Part shown: in pieces, positions 1 through 9,976 of the stretch
How the letters are laid out: every line of letters begins with the position of its first letter
Numbering within the stretch: the first letter of the stretch is position 1
Assembly (NCBI RefSeq): GCF_035222375.1
Contig: NW_026946363.1
Span: 3,410,001-3,474,000, forward strand
DNA length: 64,000 nucleotides
Origin: Podospora pseudocomata
Lineage: Eukaryota; Ascomycota; Sordariomycetes; Sordariales; Podosporaceae
Direction of reading: 5' to 3'
Made by a program: the position numbers and the translations under genes
The notes under the pieces: model-generated
Databases searched by the model: none
What the model was told of the DNA's origin: nothing
Seen by the model: the letters and a program-made list of their open reading frames with translations, nothing else

Positions 1-962
1 TTGTTGGTGAAAGGTAGGTGCGTGTATGATGTTGACAGCATTATCCATGGAATTGAAATATCTCCCACACAGCGTCAAGACGGTCGACTTGGGTGGCAGT
101 TCAGCTCGAAGCTCAACTTCAGTCGCCGGTATAGCCCCCATTAGCAGCGCGGGCGGAGCCATGGCTGTGGAGGGCTTGCTACGCTTGACCTGCTCATAGC
201 TGTTTTCCAGCTCCTTCCTGTGGGATGCGAAATAATTCTTGACCTCGGTGATATCGAGCAGAATGGTGTGCCAATGCTCTTCTCCGAGGTAGATATGTTT
301 ACTTTTCGTCGGGTCAACTTTCAGCACGCCAAGCGACTTGGCTACATCTTCGATATCGCTTTCATCTTCATCCTGCATCGCATCCTCCAAGTGCGTATCG
401 ACTTTGAACGTAGCAGAGTTATTGTCTACCGTAGAGGGTGTGGCGTTGGAAGCAGGGTCAGATGAGCTTCTGTTTGCAACTGAAGCCGGCGATATCTCAA
501 TGTTTGCGCCGCCATGCATCAATGATAACACCAGTCCCTCAAGCCTGTCAATGCGATTTTGCATATCATCCGGTGTTGGTTCACCCTGGTTCTGGCCCTT
601 TTTGCGTGACGTCGGGGCGGCATAAGAACACGCATTTGCATCGGATCCCTCGCGTTTCACGCAATTGCTGCATGGATGAGACCTGTCACATTTTCTAGAA
701 AATGAGTGTGAGTAAATGAGCATTTGGTATCCCACCACCATGGCCATCGCCATTATCGTCTCGAACTTACAACCTAAGCACGGCATTGTCAGCAAGGGAC
801 GGTCAGAAGTATGTCAGAGCAGTGAGAATGAATGCCTTACTTCCTCTGCCGGCAAGGGTAACAACTCAATGGTACTCTGTTTCTCTTGCGGACCACCCGG
901 AACTGGCCATCAGGCGAACGCCCATTCGAGGAAGGCGTAGTCGATGGTGGTGTCGGCGTCAT
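1..962 (-). CDS. Zn2Cys6 fungal-type transcription factor, 5' part (runs off window start)
   Basis: N-terminal part of a binuclear zinc cluster regulator, expected to act in the nucleus; its target genes cannot be told. The ATG at 962 opens a Pro/Ser/Thr-rich leader and then RVVRKRNRVPLSCYPCRQRK. My exon model is 962..841, 773..771 and 694..1. Spliced this way the cluster reads CYPCRQRKLKCDRSHPC followed by SNC and a last Cys ten residues on, giving the C-X2-C-X6-C spacing of Gal4-type clusters. After it come a short basic linker, a coiled-coil-like segment (DDMQNRIDRLEGLVLSLM) and an acidic stretch. The end (LCGRYFNSMDNAVNIIHAPTFH) looks like the start of a fungal-specific middle homology domain, which continues outside the window. 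The 3-nt exon is inferred from splice signals and from restoring the canonical Cys spacing; skipping it would leave only five residues between Cys2 and Cys3. Confidence 0.85.
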
Positions 963-2095
963 GATGCGCGTTCTTAAAGATTGGCTGTTGGATCTTGATA
1001 TCTTCCCCTCCGTTCCCAATCGTCCCCAGCCGCACTGTAGATCTGGGGTAAGGTGGAGATCAGCAAAAGACCTGCCGCACAGGCTTGTCTGAACCTCAGT
1101 AAGGTCGGGTGGTTCGGAAAGAGACGTCTGAAAGGAGACACAGCTGATGGTGGAAGGGCTTCAGTGTCCACCGCCGAGGTATGTCGCGTAGTCTGGCATG
1201 CAGGGGAGTGCTGGTTTGGCAGCTAAGATTGTTGTGAGGTGGGCTCGTCGGGTCCTCCAATTCGACCTGTCGACGGGGCGGAACAGAAGCACCACATTCG
1301 CATGCGCGCGCGAACTGTGAGGAATAGATAAGGTGAATAGCCGTGGCAGGCGCAAGACGTAGACTCGGTCAGAAAATAAAGAGATGGGGTTGAATGTAGG
1401 AGCGAGTTGGAGAAGACCCTAGGCAAACACAGGATTGCGATGCGACCATGTCCCGCTCCCCTCCTATCCATAAACGTTGTTGGTGGGGCGGATACATGAG
1501 CTGCTGCTTGAGTGGGGGCTATCTGGGCAGCTCTTTGTCTCCTGGCCGAGGCCTGGTTAGCCTGCTGTTGCTGTCTGAGGGATTGGTTGCGATGAAGGAT
1601 TGCGATGGCGTGATATTGCACTACACATAACTCAGATATAGCAGACTACTACATTGAGAATGTACACACATGGCCTAGCTTTGCGTCAAGACTTGGCTGT
1701 TACCCCCATCGTCTAGCGGGTTCGCGTATATCTCTTGATCCATATCTTCGTCTACCATACAGCATAGGGACAGGAAGTCATATGAGTTGGGTCTGTACTA
1801 CACCCCCCACACAGGAGCTGCTTATTAATCCCTTGCCTTTCCGTTCCGTTCTCATCAATATCCCAGTGACTCACCGGCGTGTGAGGATGATTGCCCGACG
1901 TCGTCAGCATGTCAGCAGCGCCCCCTTTTTTCTATCGTCACACAAACCTAGCACGCCGGACAACCGGCGCAGCGATTGTGGAACCAATCAACGCCACGTG
2001 AATGAACAGCAGCCAGTGCAGCCCGCTGCTACAGTGGTGAGCCTACAAAGTTCTCATGGTTCTGATTTGATTATCCTATGATAGGGGCCTTCTTC
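963..2095. other. Intergenic region between the Zn2Cys6 regulator and the glutaredoxin gene
   Basis: About 1.1 kb containing the 5' side of the regulator (left) and the 3' side of the glutaredoxin gene (right). An open frame on the minus strand at 1223..1621 is Gln-rich at its start but shows no domain and no convincing splice partners, so I do not call it. No RNA gene or repeat was recognised. Confidence 0.6.
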
Positions 2096-2934
2096 TCACG
2101 AGGCGGCTGCAGTCTCGCCGTTGGACTTGATGCTATATGCCTTGAAGAAGTCGGCGTCATTAGACAGTTCCTCCTTGACCTGTAACCTGGTTAGTCGGCG
2201 TGACCCATATAGCAAAAGAAACAGGCGACAGGAAAAAAACATACAATATCAAGCCCTCCGACCAGCTCACCGTCAACCCAGAGCTGGGGATAAGTTGGCC
2301 AGTCGGCAAACTCTTTGAGGCCCTGGCGCACTTCATCGTCGGCCAGGATATTGAAGAAGCCATACTTGACGGCGTTTTCCCGCAGAATAGCTACTAGCTG
2401 CCGAGAAAAGCCGCACTTGGGCTCGCTAGGAGTGCCCTTCATGAAGAGCATCACGGGAGCAGCCTTGACAAGATCTCCCAGACGCTTGAAGAGTTCCTCC
2501 TTTTTCTTCTCTGGATCCTCCTCGGTTGCCACCTCACCATCATGGCCGTCAGTCGCAGTCGCAGCGCCATTCAAAACTGGGGCGCCGGCCTTGGCGGCAT
2601 GGGCTTCGATGGCATTCCGCACCTTGACGGCGCTGCTTCCACTGACGGTTTCCAGCACCTGTCCGTTGCGAATCAGGACAAGAAATGGAACGGCTGTCAC
2701 GTTGTAGGTTTCGCTAATATCCGAAAGATCCTCTGCGTTGATCGACACCCATGATGTGGACGGTGGTTCAGTGACGGGATACTCGCTCGCCAGCGTCGAC
2801 AGAACGGTCGCCATTTGCGCGCATGGAGCGGCCCATGGCGCATGGAAAGAGACCACGAGGAGAGTGGAAGGCGGTAGTGAGGTGACGTGATGTTCCCAGT
2901 TCGAAAGACTGGTGATTTCGCGAATAGTCGACAT
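2096..2934 (-). CDS. GRX4: Monothiol CGFS glutaredoxin with N-terminal thioredoxin-like domain (Grx3/Grx4 type)
   Basis: Cytosolic/nuclear iron-sulfur-binding glutaredoxin. In yeasts and moulds this family delivers cluster-based iron signals to regulators such as Aft1 or HapX. Exons are 2934..2245 and 2179..2096; the intron has a GTATGT donor and ACAG acceptor. The N-terminal half is thioredoxin-like with the site degenerated to WAAPC. A charged linker (EEDPEKKKEELFKRL) leads to the glutaredoxin domain with KCGFSRQLV as the single-cysteine cluster site, WPTYPQLWV and GGLDIVKEEL, all hallmarks of the family. The product is about 257 aa, normal for Grx3/4. I chose the ATG at 2934 (MSTIREI, A-rich context) because family members start there. 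An in-frame ATG at 3081 would add 49 residues. The gene is divergent from the CYSTM gene to its right. Confidence 0.93.
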
Positions 2935-3747
2935 GTTGTTGTATTGGGAGATATTCGAGCGGGTGACGGGGAGACCAAGACTCGCAAAGGCGTGGCTGTC
3001 GGTGTGCAATGTTCTATGAGGTGATCTCAAAAGTTCAAGTGGCTCAGGCAAACCGAACATTCTCCAAACAGTGCCGAGCATTGCCCCTCCATGAACTGCG
3101 ATAAAGCTGGGGCCGATGGCGGATGACCCCGCAGTCCGCTAATATGGGCCCTGATTGGCCAAAGATCTGCTGCGTCATTTGGGATTGTCTCCTACACAGT
3201 AGGTACCTTTAACTCCGGCCAAGACGGAAGAGAAACGTGCCTGGAAGCTCCCGTGAGACCGACAACCCGGTGTACTTATTTGTGGTATCTTTAAAGCTTT
3301 TAAAAGCATACCTAGGTGCCGATTGCAAAGCTCGAGACAGACTTGCAGATGCTAAGCATGGTGGCTGGGTTTGATGCAAGCTAATTGCATCGTCAACACT
3401 TCGCCGGTTGCAGGTTGCACCTTCGTGCACCTTCAACATCAATGAACCATGACACGTGCTTTCCAGCTCAGCAGGTGTAGAGCCATCCATTATTAAAGGT
3501 CGAGGGACTCGCAGCCAAAGGCAAGGTCGTCGCGTCTGTGTTGTTTTCCGCCACTTTCCATCATCTACTAGCGACAAGAGCTTGCCTCTCCAGCCTCCCC
3601 ATTCTGCAGAAGAACCTTTCACCGTCTTTCCCTCATCTTGCTCCGCAACTGACTTACCAATTTACATCCTCCTTTGAGATCTTGAAACTCCCCAACCTAG
3701 TCACCTGCCCGGATACGGATACCTACTTATCCTCGAAGACTTATACA
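2935..3747. other. Divergent intergenic region (glutaredoxin / CYSTM-like gene)
   Basis: About 0.8 kb between two divergent genes, so it should hold both promoters. Immediately before 3748 there is a pyrimidine-rich leader (about 3590-3740), common in fungal 5' UTRs. The in-frame extension of the glutaredoxin ORF lies at 2935..3081. A 137-codon open frame on the minus strand (3209..3622) has no recognisable feature and is not called. Confidence 0.5.
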
Positions 3748-4130
3748 ATGTCAGCCGCCGAATACTATCAACAAGACCCACCACAACAGAGCTACGCCTC
3801 TCCGCACCCACCACCACAGGCCTACCCTCAATATCCCCAACCGGTGAGTTAACCCTGTTCCGGAGCTGCTGGACGGCAGCTTCCCGCGCTGAGATGGAAT
3901 GCCTATGCTGACGAGGTATACCACAGTCCTACGGAGGGCCTCCACCACAACAAGGGTACTATCCACCGCAGGGGCCGATGCAGTATCAGCAACAGGCACC
4001 CCCGACGAAGAGCAGCGGTGGCGGTGGTTGTCTTAAGGGCTGTCTAGCAGCCATGTGCTGCTGCTTCTTATGCGAAGAGGGCTGCGAATGCTGTGCAGAC
4101 TGTTGTGAGTGCTGCATGGAGTGTTGTTAA
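3748..4130 (+). CDS. Small Pro/Gln/Tyr-rich protein with C-terminal cysteine-rich CYSTM-like tail
   Basis: Exons 3748..3843 and 3927..4130; the 83-nt intron has a GTGAGT donor, a TGCTGAC branch site and ACAG acceptor. The 99-aa product starts with a low-complexity region rich in P, Q and Y (PPPQAYPQYPQP, then GGPPPQQGYYPPQG). It ends in a Gly-rich hinge and a tail containing twelve or more cysteines, starting GGGGCLKGCLAAMCCCFLC and continuing with EE/C/D pairs to a terminal ECC. This is the layout of CYSTM proteins, short tail-anchored or palmitoylated membrane proteins linked to stress responses. Family membership is an inference from composition and order; no biochemical role can be read from the sequence. 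The gene is followed by Abp1 on the same strand 620 bp downstream. Confidence 0.85.
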
Positions 4131-4753
4131 CGGCGGCGGGAGAATTCGGCATTGGAGTTTGAGCAGGGTGTTTCCAGTTTAGTAATTCAAAACGAGAGAG
4201 GGAGCGATGAGAGGGAGCGATGAGAGGGAATCAGGGGACGAGGAGGACAGCTTCATTTCTCGCTGTTGACCTGGTGTGGGCACCGTCACAAAGCTGTAAG
4301 ATGGGTTGAAATGGATATTTGAAACCCTTAGGAAGCACCTGGATGCATCACTATCACCAAGATACCAGTACGGACGTTATTAGAGCTACACTAATTACAT
4401 ATCCTGTTGTACATGAGTGTTGTCCAAGTGAAGGTGATGATGGGAAAACTGGGGCTCTTGTCCTGTCCAATGGCAGCACCCCATTCGATGAAATGCGCGC
4501 CAAGATGTACCCTGGAGACTGGGTGGGCTCAGTGGGCTGCTAGGGGAGGCGCACAGCCTCTTTGACTTCGGGTTGGCAACCTTCTGGGAAGCTCCCTCTC
4601 CGTTTCCCAGTTCCCTCAACGTCTCGCAAGACATCAGTCAGTCATACTTCTAGCTTCTTGTTTAAAGCCTCTCTTTGTCACCACTGGGCCTTCTCGAATC
4701 ATTCCATTCTCACGCTCGGCCCAGGCAACTTCTGGAGTCACTACACAGCGACC
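4131..4753. other. Intergenic region with a short 13-bp tandem repeat
   Basis: Separates the CYSTM-like gene from ABP1. At about 4196-4221 a 13-bp unit (GAGAGGGAGCGAT) is present twice in tandem followed by a partial third copy, in what is probably the 3' UTR of the upstream gene. The ABP1 promoter and leader should be at about 4550-4753. Nothing else was recognised. Confidence 0.5.
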
Positions 4754-7252
4754 ATGTCTTCGCTCAATTTGTCCACCAATGGCGTGGCCATCAAGAACAG
4801 CTACCAAGGCGTCATCAACGGCACGCTGTCGTCAACCTCACCTACCGCCGCTCGCTGGGCCCTGTTCACGGTACAGGCGCCATTACTGAATGCCTTCCAA
4901 AACACGGGTTCGAAAGAGAGTGTCCTCAAGGTTGAGACCACTGGCGGTGAGTTCCAGGGAAACCTCCCGGTCCTTCCGGCTTGGGCTTGCTAACCACCGC
5001 TTTGCGTCAACAGAGGGCGAGCTTGCCGACCTGATCGAGGACTTCAACGAGGGGCGCATTCAGTTTGCTTTTGTCAGAGTCAAGGACCCAAACAGTGGCC
5101 TGCCCAAGAATGTCTTCATCGCCTGGTGCGGTGGGGGCGTCCCTGAGCGGACCAAAGGCTACTTCACCAGCCACGTTGCCGCCGTCTCCAAGGTCCTCAC
5201 CGGTTACCACGTCCAAATCACGGCGCGATCTGATGCCGACCTCGAACCTGAAGCCATCGTGCAAAAGGTTGCGGATGCCTCGGGTGCTAAATACTCGGCT
5301 GGGTCCGCCCCGGCCTCTGCTACGGCGGCAGCGCCACCGCCGGTTGCCAAGAAGCCCGTCTTCACTCCGACTACCTCGACTTCCGGCACCTCCTTCAATC
5401 CCCTCGTTGCGGCCCGCAATCGCAGACAAGATAATACCGATGATGACGGCTGGGGAGCAGACGCCCCTCCCGTTTCCCGCACTCAGATCGAAAAGGTGGC
5501 GCCCGCCTACAAGCCAACCAAGGTTGATATTGCTGGTCTGAGGAAAAACCCCGACGAGTCCCGCCACAGCACCCCCTCTCAATCCGATGATCAGGCTCGC
5601 GATATTGTTAAGGGTGGGTATCAGCCCGTGGGAAGAGTTGATGTGGCCGCCTTGCGGGCTCAGGCAAAGCAGGATGACCGGCCTGCCGTGGTAAGGGGTG
5701 CCTATGAACCCGTGGGAAAGGTCGACATCGCCGCCATTCGTGCCAAAACTCAGCGTCCAGTAGAAGCATCAGAGGAGCCATCAGCACCAAAGTCTCTTGC
5801 CGAGCGCAGCGCTGCCTTTGCTCAATCGGAACGTCTTACAGAGCTGCCCAAACCCAAGGTCGCCAAGAAGTTTGGCAGTACTCCCTTTACTGGGACCAAA
5901 GCACCCACGCCATCCGGCTTCGGGGCGGCATCTGTTCCAGCGCCTCCACCGGTTGGCGCCGCCAGCCGCACATTTGCTGACCAGGGGGGCAAAACACCAG
6001 CCCAGTTGTGGGCGGAGAAGAAGGCTAAGCAAAGTGGATCAATCTCGTCGGCATCGCCTGGGCCTGCTCCCGAAATCACGGCTCAAAAGAGCGGCAGCGA
6101 GTGGAAGAGCGGATACGCAGGCAAGAGCTGGGCTCCTGTCAGTACGACCAACTTTGGACGCGGCGGGTTGGAGAAGCATGCGACCGGCGGTAGTGGTACT
6201 GAGCGCTCACAGCCCGAAGCCGAGCCCGAGACAGTCGCGCCTTCCCCCGGTGGCATCGCAGCACTGCGCGATAGGTTCAAGGACCAACCGCCTATTGGCG
6301 TCTCTTCACGATCTGCGCCAGCTGAAGAGGAGGCCGCGCCGCCGCCACCACCTCAGGCAAGCCGACCTGCCGGAGGGTTTGCCCTCCCTGGTCTCCCATC
6401 CAGACCAGCCCCAGCGGAGGAAGAGGAGGAGGAGGAGCAGCAAGAGCCTCCCGTCCCATCTCGGAACTACGAAGAACGCGACCCCTCTCCTGTGCGCATT
6501 GCGGTGCCGGTTGCACGCAGTTCTGTTCCAGACATTGAACCGCCTGTTGAGGCGCTTCCCCCTCGTCCTGTGCCTGTTCCTGAGGAGATCCCTCGCGAGG
6601 AAGACCTCCCAGCAGAGGAGGATGCCTATGATCCCCGGGCTGCTGCTGCCACCGTCGCGGCTGTTGCCAGTGATACTACCAGGCCAGGTGGAGCAGCTCC
6701 TCAGTCCAACACCGATGGCGGCTTACGTGCTGTAGTTCTATTCGATTATGAAAAGGCTGAGGATAATGAGCTTGAACTACGCGAGAACGAAATCATTAGC
6801 AACATTGACAAGGTGGACCCTGATTGGTGGATGGGCACAGATGCCCAAGGCCGGAGCGGCTTGTTCCCTTGCAACTATGTCGAAATTCTGGAGGCTGACG
6901 TAGCGGCTCCTGTCCCTTCGGCTCCCGCTCCCGCTCCGGCCCCGGCCCCAGGGCCAAGCCATGCTTCCGCGCCCGATTCAAAGTCTGAGTACGGTGTAGG
7001 AAGCGGGCCAACGGCCACGGCTCAGTTTGACTATGAAGCCGCGGAAGACAATGGTAAGCACTGGCACATACCGTACATTTCCCCGGTCTTGCGAGTGGTG
7101 AAACTAATAGACCTTGTACAGAACTGAGCTTTCCAGAGGGCGCTACCATCACCAACTTGGACTTTCCTGATGAGGACTGGTGGTTTGGACACTACAAGGG
7201 AGCGTCGGGTCTCTTCCCTGCCAACTATGTGGAGCTTGATCAGAAGCCTTAG
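4754..7252 (+). CDS. ABP1: Actin-binding protein Abp1 (ADF-H domain, two C-terminal SH3 domains)
   Basis: Cortical actin patch adaptor that couples Arp2/3-driven actin to endocytosis through its SH3 domains. Exons are 4754..4946, 5014..7053 and 7122..7252, giving about 787 aa. Residues 1 to about 140 form the ADF-H/cofilin-like domain (NLSTNGVAIKNSYQGVI through FIAWCGGGVPERTKGYFTSH). A long disordered Pro/Ala/Glu-rich middle contains three repeats around KVDIAGLRKNP, RVDVAALRAQA and KVDIAAIRAKT, which resemble the acidic/WH2-like repeats of fungal Abp1. It ends with two SH3 domains: one with ALYDY-like VVLFDYEKAEDNELEL, and a second (AQFDYEAAEDNELSF) split by the last intron whose GTAAGC donor falls inside EDN|E. 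Both have the WW and the SGLFP-NYVE end motifs. Yeast Abp1 has one SH3; two is common in moulds. Confidence 0.95.
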
Positions 7253-7775
7253 GTGTAAAATGGGTCTGGAGGTGGCTGGATTTACAATACCTGGTGTCCT
7301 ACGATACCACACAGCGTTTATTGGCATTTGTAAAACCTCTTAGAGCGTGTGAGAGCAATCAGCAGTAGGAAGTAGGGATAAATTAGCAAGATTGACGTTC
7401 ATAGTCCAGGAATGGTGTCAGTGGCTACCCTTCTCCACGTCTGAAAAAGACAAATGCAATACATGGTTCTTGGCATGACTGCACGCACTCCTTGCCCGCG
7501 TTGAGCTGTAGGTTGTAGACCTGGTAAGCCGTTATCCAAAATGCTGCAATGTATGAATTCTCTGGTCGCTTCAAAACAGGCGAGATAGGCCGAGCAAAGC
7601 CGGATTGTGCTGAAGTACAACAAGGTTGTTGTTTACGCATGTCGTCGCAGCCACATGGTCAGTCCACTTTGTCCTTTTCTGTTCCAACCAACCACATCAG
7701 TGCTCCCTCCCCCCTCCCCCCTTGCTCCTCCTACATCAACCCAACAAGAGACAAGATCAAAAGAAACGAACCGTC
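7253..7775. other. Intergenic region between ABP1 and VPS37
   Basis: About 520 bp. The left part is the probable ABP1 3' UTR; the right part (about 7665-7775) is CT-rich and fits the VPS37 promoter and leader. No repeat, RNA gene or further coding sequence was recognised. Confidence 0.5.
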
Positions 7776-8601
7776 ATGTACTCACATACACCACCGGCGC
7801 CACCACCAAAGCCAGGAAATCATGATACTAGTGGCATGAGCACACCGGTGCTGGTGGGGCCGTCGTCACACACACCCCGCCCTCCGCCTCCGTTACCCGA
7901 AGCCGTCACAGCCGGCGGGCTGCACTCGGCAGATGTCGGTGCAGCAGCATTAAATGGTGCGTTGGTCCAGGCCCAGGACATCCCGGATCCCGGAGACCAG
8001 TGGCTGCCCAAGTTCTTGCAGGATAAATCGTATGTTTATGTTTGGTGCTGGCCACATGCAACCAGCCTTGCTCGTTGTTGCTAACCACAACGGCTTCAGA
8101 AAGCAAGATTTGGCCGAGATATTGTCGGACCCGGCACGCCTCTCGGCGCTCACCCACTCCCCTCAGACAGTCCACCCCTCTTTGGAATCGTCTCATGAGG
8201 CACTGCAGGTAGCACTAAGTGAAAACATCGAGCGGGCTGCTCAGCTGCTCGAGCTCGAGGCGAGGCTGGCCCACCAGAGATCAACAACACAGTCCCAGCT
8301 GCTGTCGACTCACGCACTGGAGAGACAGTGGCGGGCCAAACAGGCAGACATGGACCATGCGCTGGCTCCGTTCGCGCCTGCAAGTTTGTATCAGCGTCTC
8401 AGTCAGGGGGTTCAGGAACAGGAAGGCGTTTGCTATGCGCTGGAGGAGAGCTTTCTCGAGGGGGAAGGTGACGGTGCGCTGGCTACGGAGAGAGAGGTCG
8501 GTGATTGGATCAGGAGGTACAGAGAAGCCAAGAAGCTGTACTATTTGAGACAGGAGAGGAAGGAGAGGTGGGACGAAGGCAGGGTTGGAGGGTGGAGGTG
8601 A
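7776..8601 (+). CDS. VPS37: ESCRT-I subunit VPS37 (Mod_r domain)
   Basis: Subunit of the ESCRT-I complex that sorts ubiquitinated cargo into multivesicular bodies at the endosome. Exons are 7776..8029 and 8100..8601 (about 251 aa); the intron has GTATGT, a GCTAAC branch site and TTCAG. The N-terminus is Pro-rich (HTPPAPPPKPG, PRPPPPLPEA), as in fungal VPS37. WLPKFLQDKSKQDLAEILSD begins the Mod_r region, which continues as long helices with coiled-coil character (ALQVALSENIERAAQLLELE) and ends in VGDWIRRYREAKKLYYLRQE, the usual C-terminal helix. Assignment rests on this order and length. The next gene is convergent, with only 217 bp between the two stop codons. Confidence 0.82.
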
Positions 8602-8818
8602 ACCTCGTCATTTGCTTGCCCCCTCTATCAACAGCAGTAGTATTCTCGTTCCCGGTGTGTTCCGTGAGGGTAACCTATCTCAAATACAACTACAAAAACA
8701 CTCCCAACACATCACCGTTTGTGCCATGCACTTCCCCAAGCCCTGAAAACCCCCAATGTCTAATCCACTTCTAGATAATTATCATCATACAACATGACTC
8801 TCTGTGACCTTCCCCTGT

Positions 8819-9976
8819 TCATAAGATGCTAAATGGACTCCTCTTCATCTCTGGACTTCGGGGGCTCATTGGCAGCGCAAATAGATCTTCCTCGGTAGCA
8901 TCCTCTGTCCCTGCCTTTCCCACTGCCGAAGACGATTGGGGTAGGTTGTTTCCAAGGACGGCATCCAACGAAGCAACACCAGCACCTGCTGAGCCCATGG
9001 CGATGCTGCGCCCTGCCGGGCCCGTCCCATCTGAAGCCGTAGCGAGGGAAGAGTGAAGGCGATGCTGTGTATCCTTAGAGGCTGTCGAGGAGATTTTGGT
9101 AAGTGGCATGTTCGGCCACAAGCAAACTAAAACGGGGCCTCCGGAGAAGGCAACTAGTTGAGGGTTTGACATACCTTGGCTTGCAGCAGCCAGTTCTGCA
9201 GGGCTCGTAGCAAGCTTCAAGCCTCGCAGCTTTTCGCCTAGTTTCCCCCCTATTGGGCTCCTCGGGCTCGCTGGACCGGCCGCCGTTTGTGGTATATGTA
9301 GTCTGGTTGGCTTGGGCACGCCGTGATCCGGGCCGAGTCCGAAGTGGTCGACAATCCACTGCCGCTCTTGCACTGCCATCTCCAACCCCACACTTTCGCC
9401 ATTCGTCCTCATTTCCACTTCGATCTCGGCCTGCAGTTCTGCCAGCCGCTTCTTTGCCCATATCGTATGGAGCACGCCTCGCAGGCCCGCCTCTTGCTTG
9501 CTGGTGAGCTCAGCAGGGAAGATGGCTGGCATGGGCATTGTGCGCAGAACTGGTCCGCCTGAGCTACCCTTGCGTGTGATGCTGACGAGTGCAGGCACGG
9601 CGGCGCCCGTGGGCAAAAGAAAATAAATACGTCTTGTGCCACCGTTGGCACTGCCGCCACCGCCGACATCCCCGACGATGTCGTGGACGGCCAGTGCCGA
9701 TTTCTTGCCTTCCCACGAGACTTCCCAGTCTGTAGCATCAGCTATCCCCTTCTCAGCCTCCTCCGGCCTGGTTTCTTGCTGTCGTTGTTCCCGCCCGCCG
9801 AACGAGGCGTCCCACTCTACCATCAGCACCTTGGTGCCCTCATTGCCCTTGCCTGTCTCGAATTCGAACCGGGAGAGCGCCAGGCCCGACGAAGGTGACG
9901 TGGGTGTCTCGACCACATCCAGAGACTCAACATCAGTTGCCGTCACCGCCGCCACCGACCTAGCGGCCGTGGTCAT
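8819..9976 (-). CDS. Conserved filamentous-fungal protein of unknown function
   Basis: No named domain recognised. The ATG at 9976 (MTTAARSVAAVT) is preferred over an in-frame ATG at 10081, whose extension is Cys/Leu-rich and unlike a start of this type. Visible segments: VLMVEWD early, then DWEVSWEGKKSALAVHD, RRIYFLLPTGAAVPALVSI, a helix-rich block GVLHTIWAKKRLAELQAEIE with EMAVQERQWIVDHFG, and a Ser/Pro segment SPRSPIGGKLGEKLRGLKL before a disordered tail. This reads like a soluble protein with a small beta-rich part plus helices. A perfect donor (GTATGT) lies at 9174 with in-frame acceptors at about 9127 and 9082, so one intron may be present. Unspliced the product is 385 aa. I see no signal peptide or membrane segment after the chosen start. 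Confidence 0.7.
   Translation of the reverse strand: MTTAARSVAAVTATDVESLDVVETPTSPSSGLALSRFEFETGKGNEGTKVLMVEWDASFGGREQRQQETRPEEAEKGIADATDWEVSWEGKKSALAVHDIVGDVGGGGSANGGTRRIYFLLPTGAAVPALVSITRKGSSGGPVLRTMPMPAIFPAELTSKQEAGLRGVLHTIWAKKRLAELQAEIEVEMRTNGESVGLEMAVQERQWIVDHFGLGPDHGVPKPTRLHIPQTAAGPASPRSPIGGKLGEKLRGLKLATSPAELAAASQGMSNPQLVAFSGGPVLVCLWPNMPLTKISSTASKDTQHRLHSSLATASDGTGPAGRSIAMGSAGAGVASLDAVLGNNLPQSSSAVGKAGTEDATEEDLFALPMSPRSPEMKRSPFSIL

Noticed and set aside
1223-1621. Gln-rich 132-codon frame upstream of the Zn2Cys6 regulator
   Set aside because: Low-complexity start followed by unrelated residues; more likely leader or intergenic sequence than a gene.
5007-5582. Long open frames antisense to or in other frames of ABP1 (also in the AT-hook, MAK21 and ProRS genes)
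   Set aside because: Shadows of GC-rich coding sequence; the ABP1 frame has full domain evidence.
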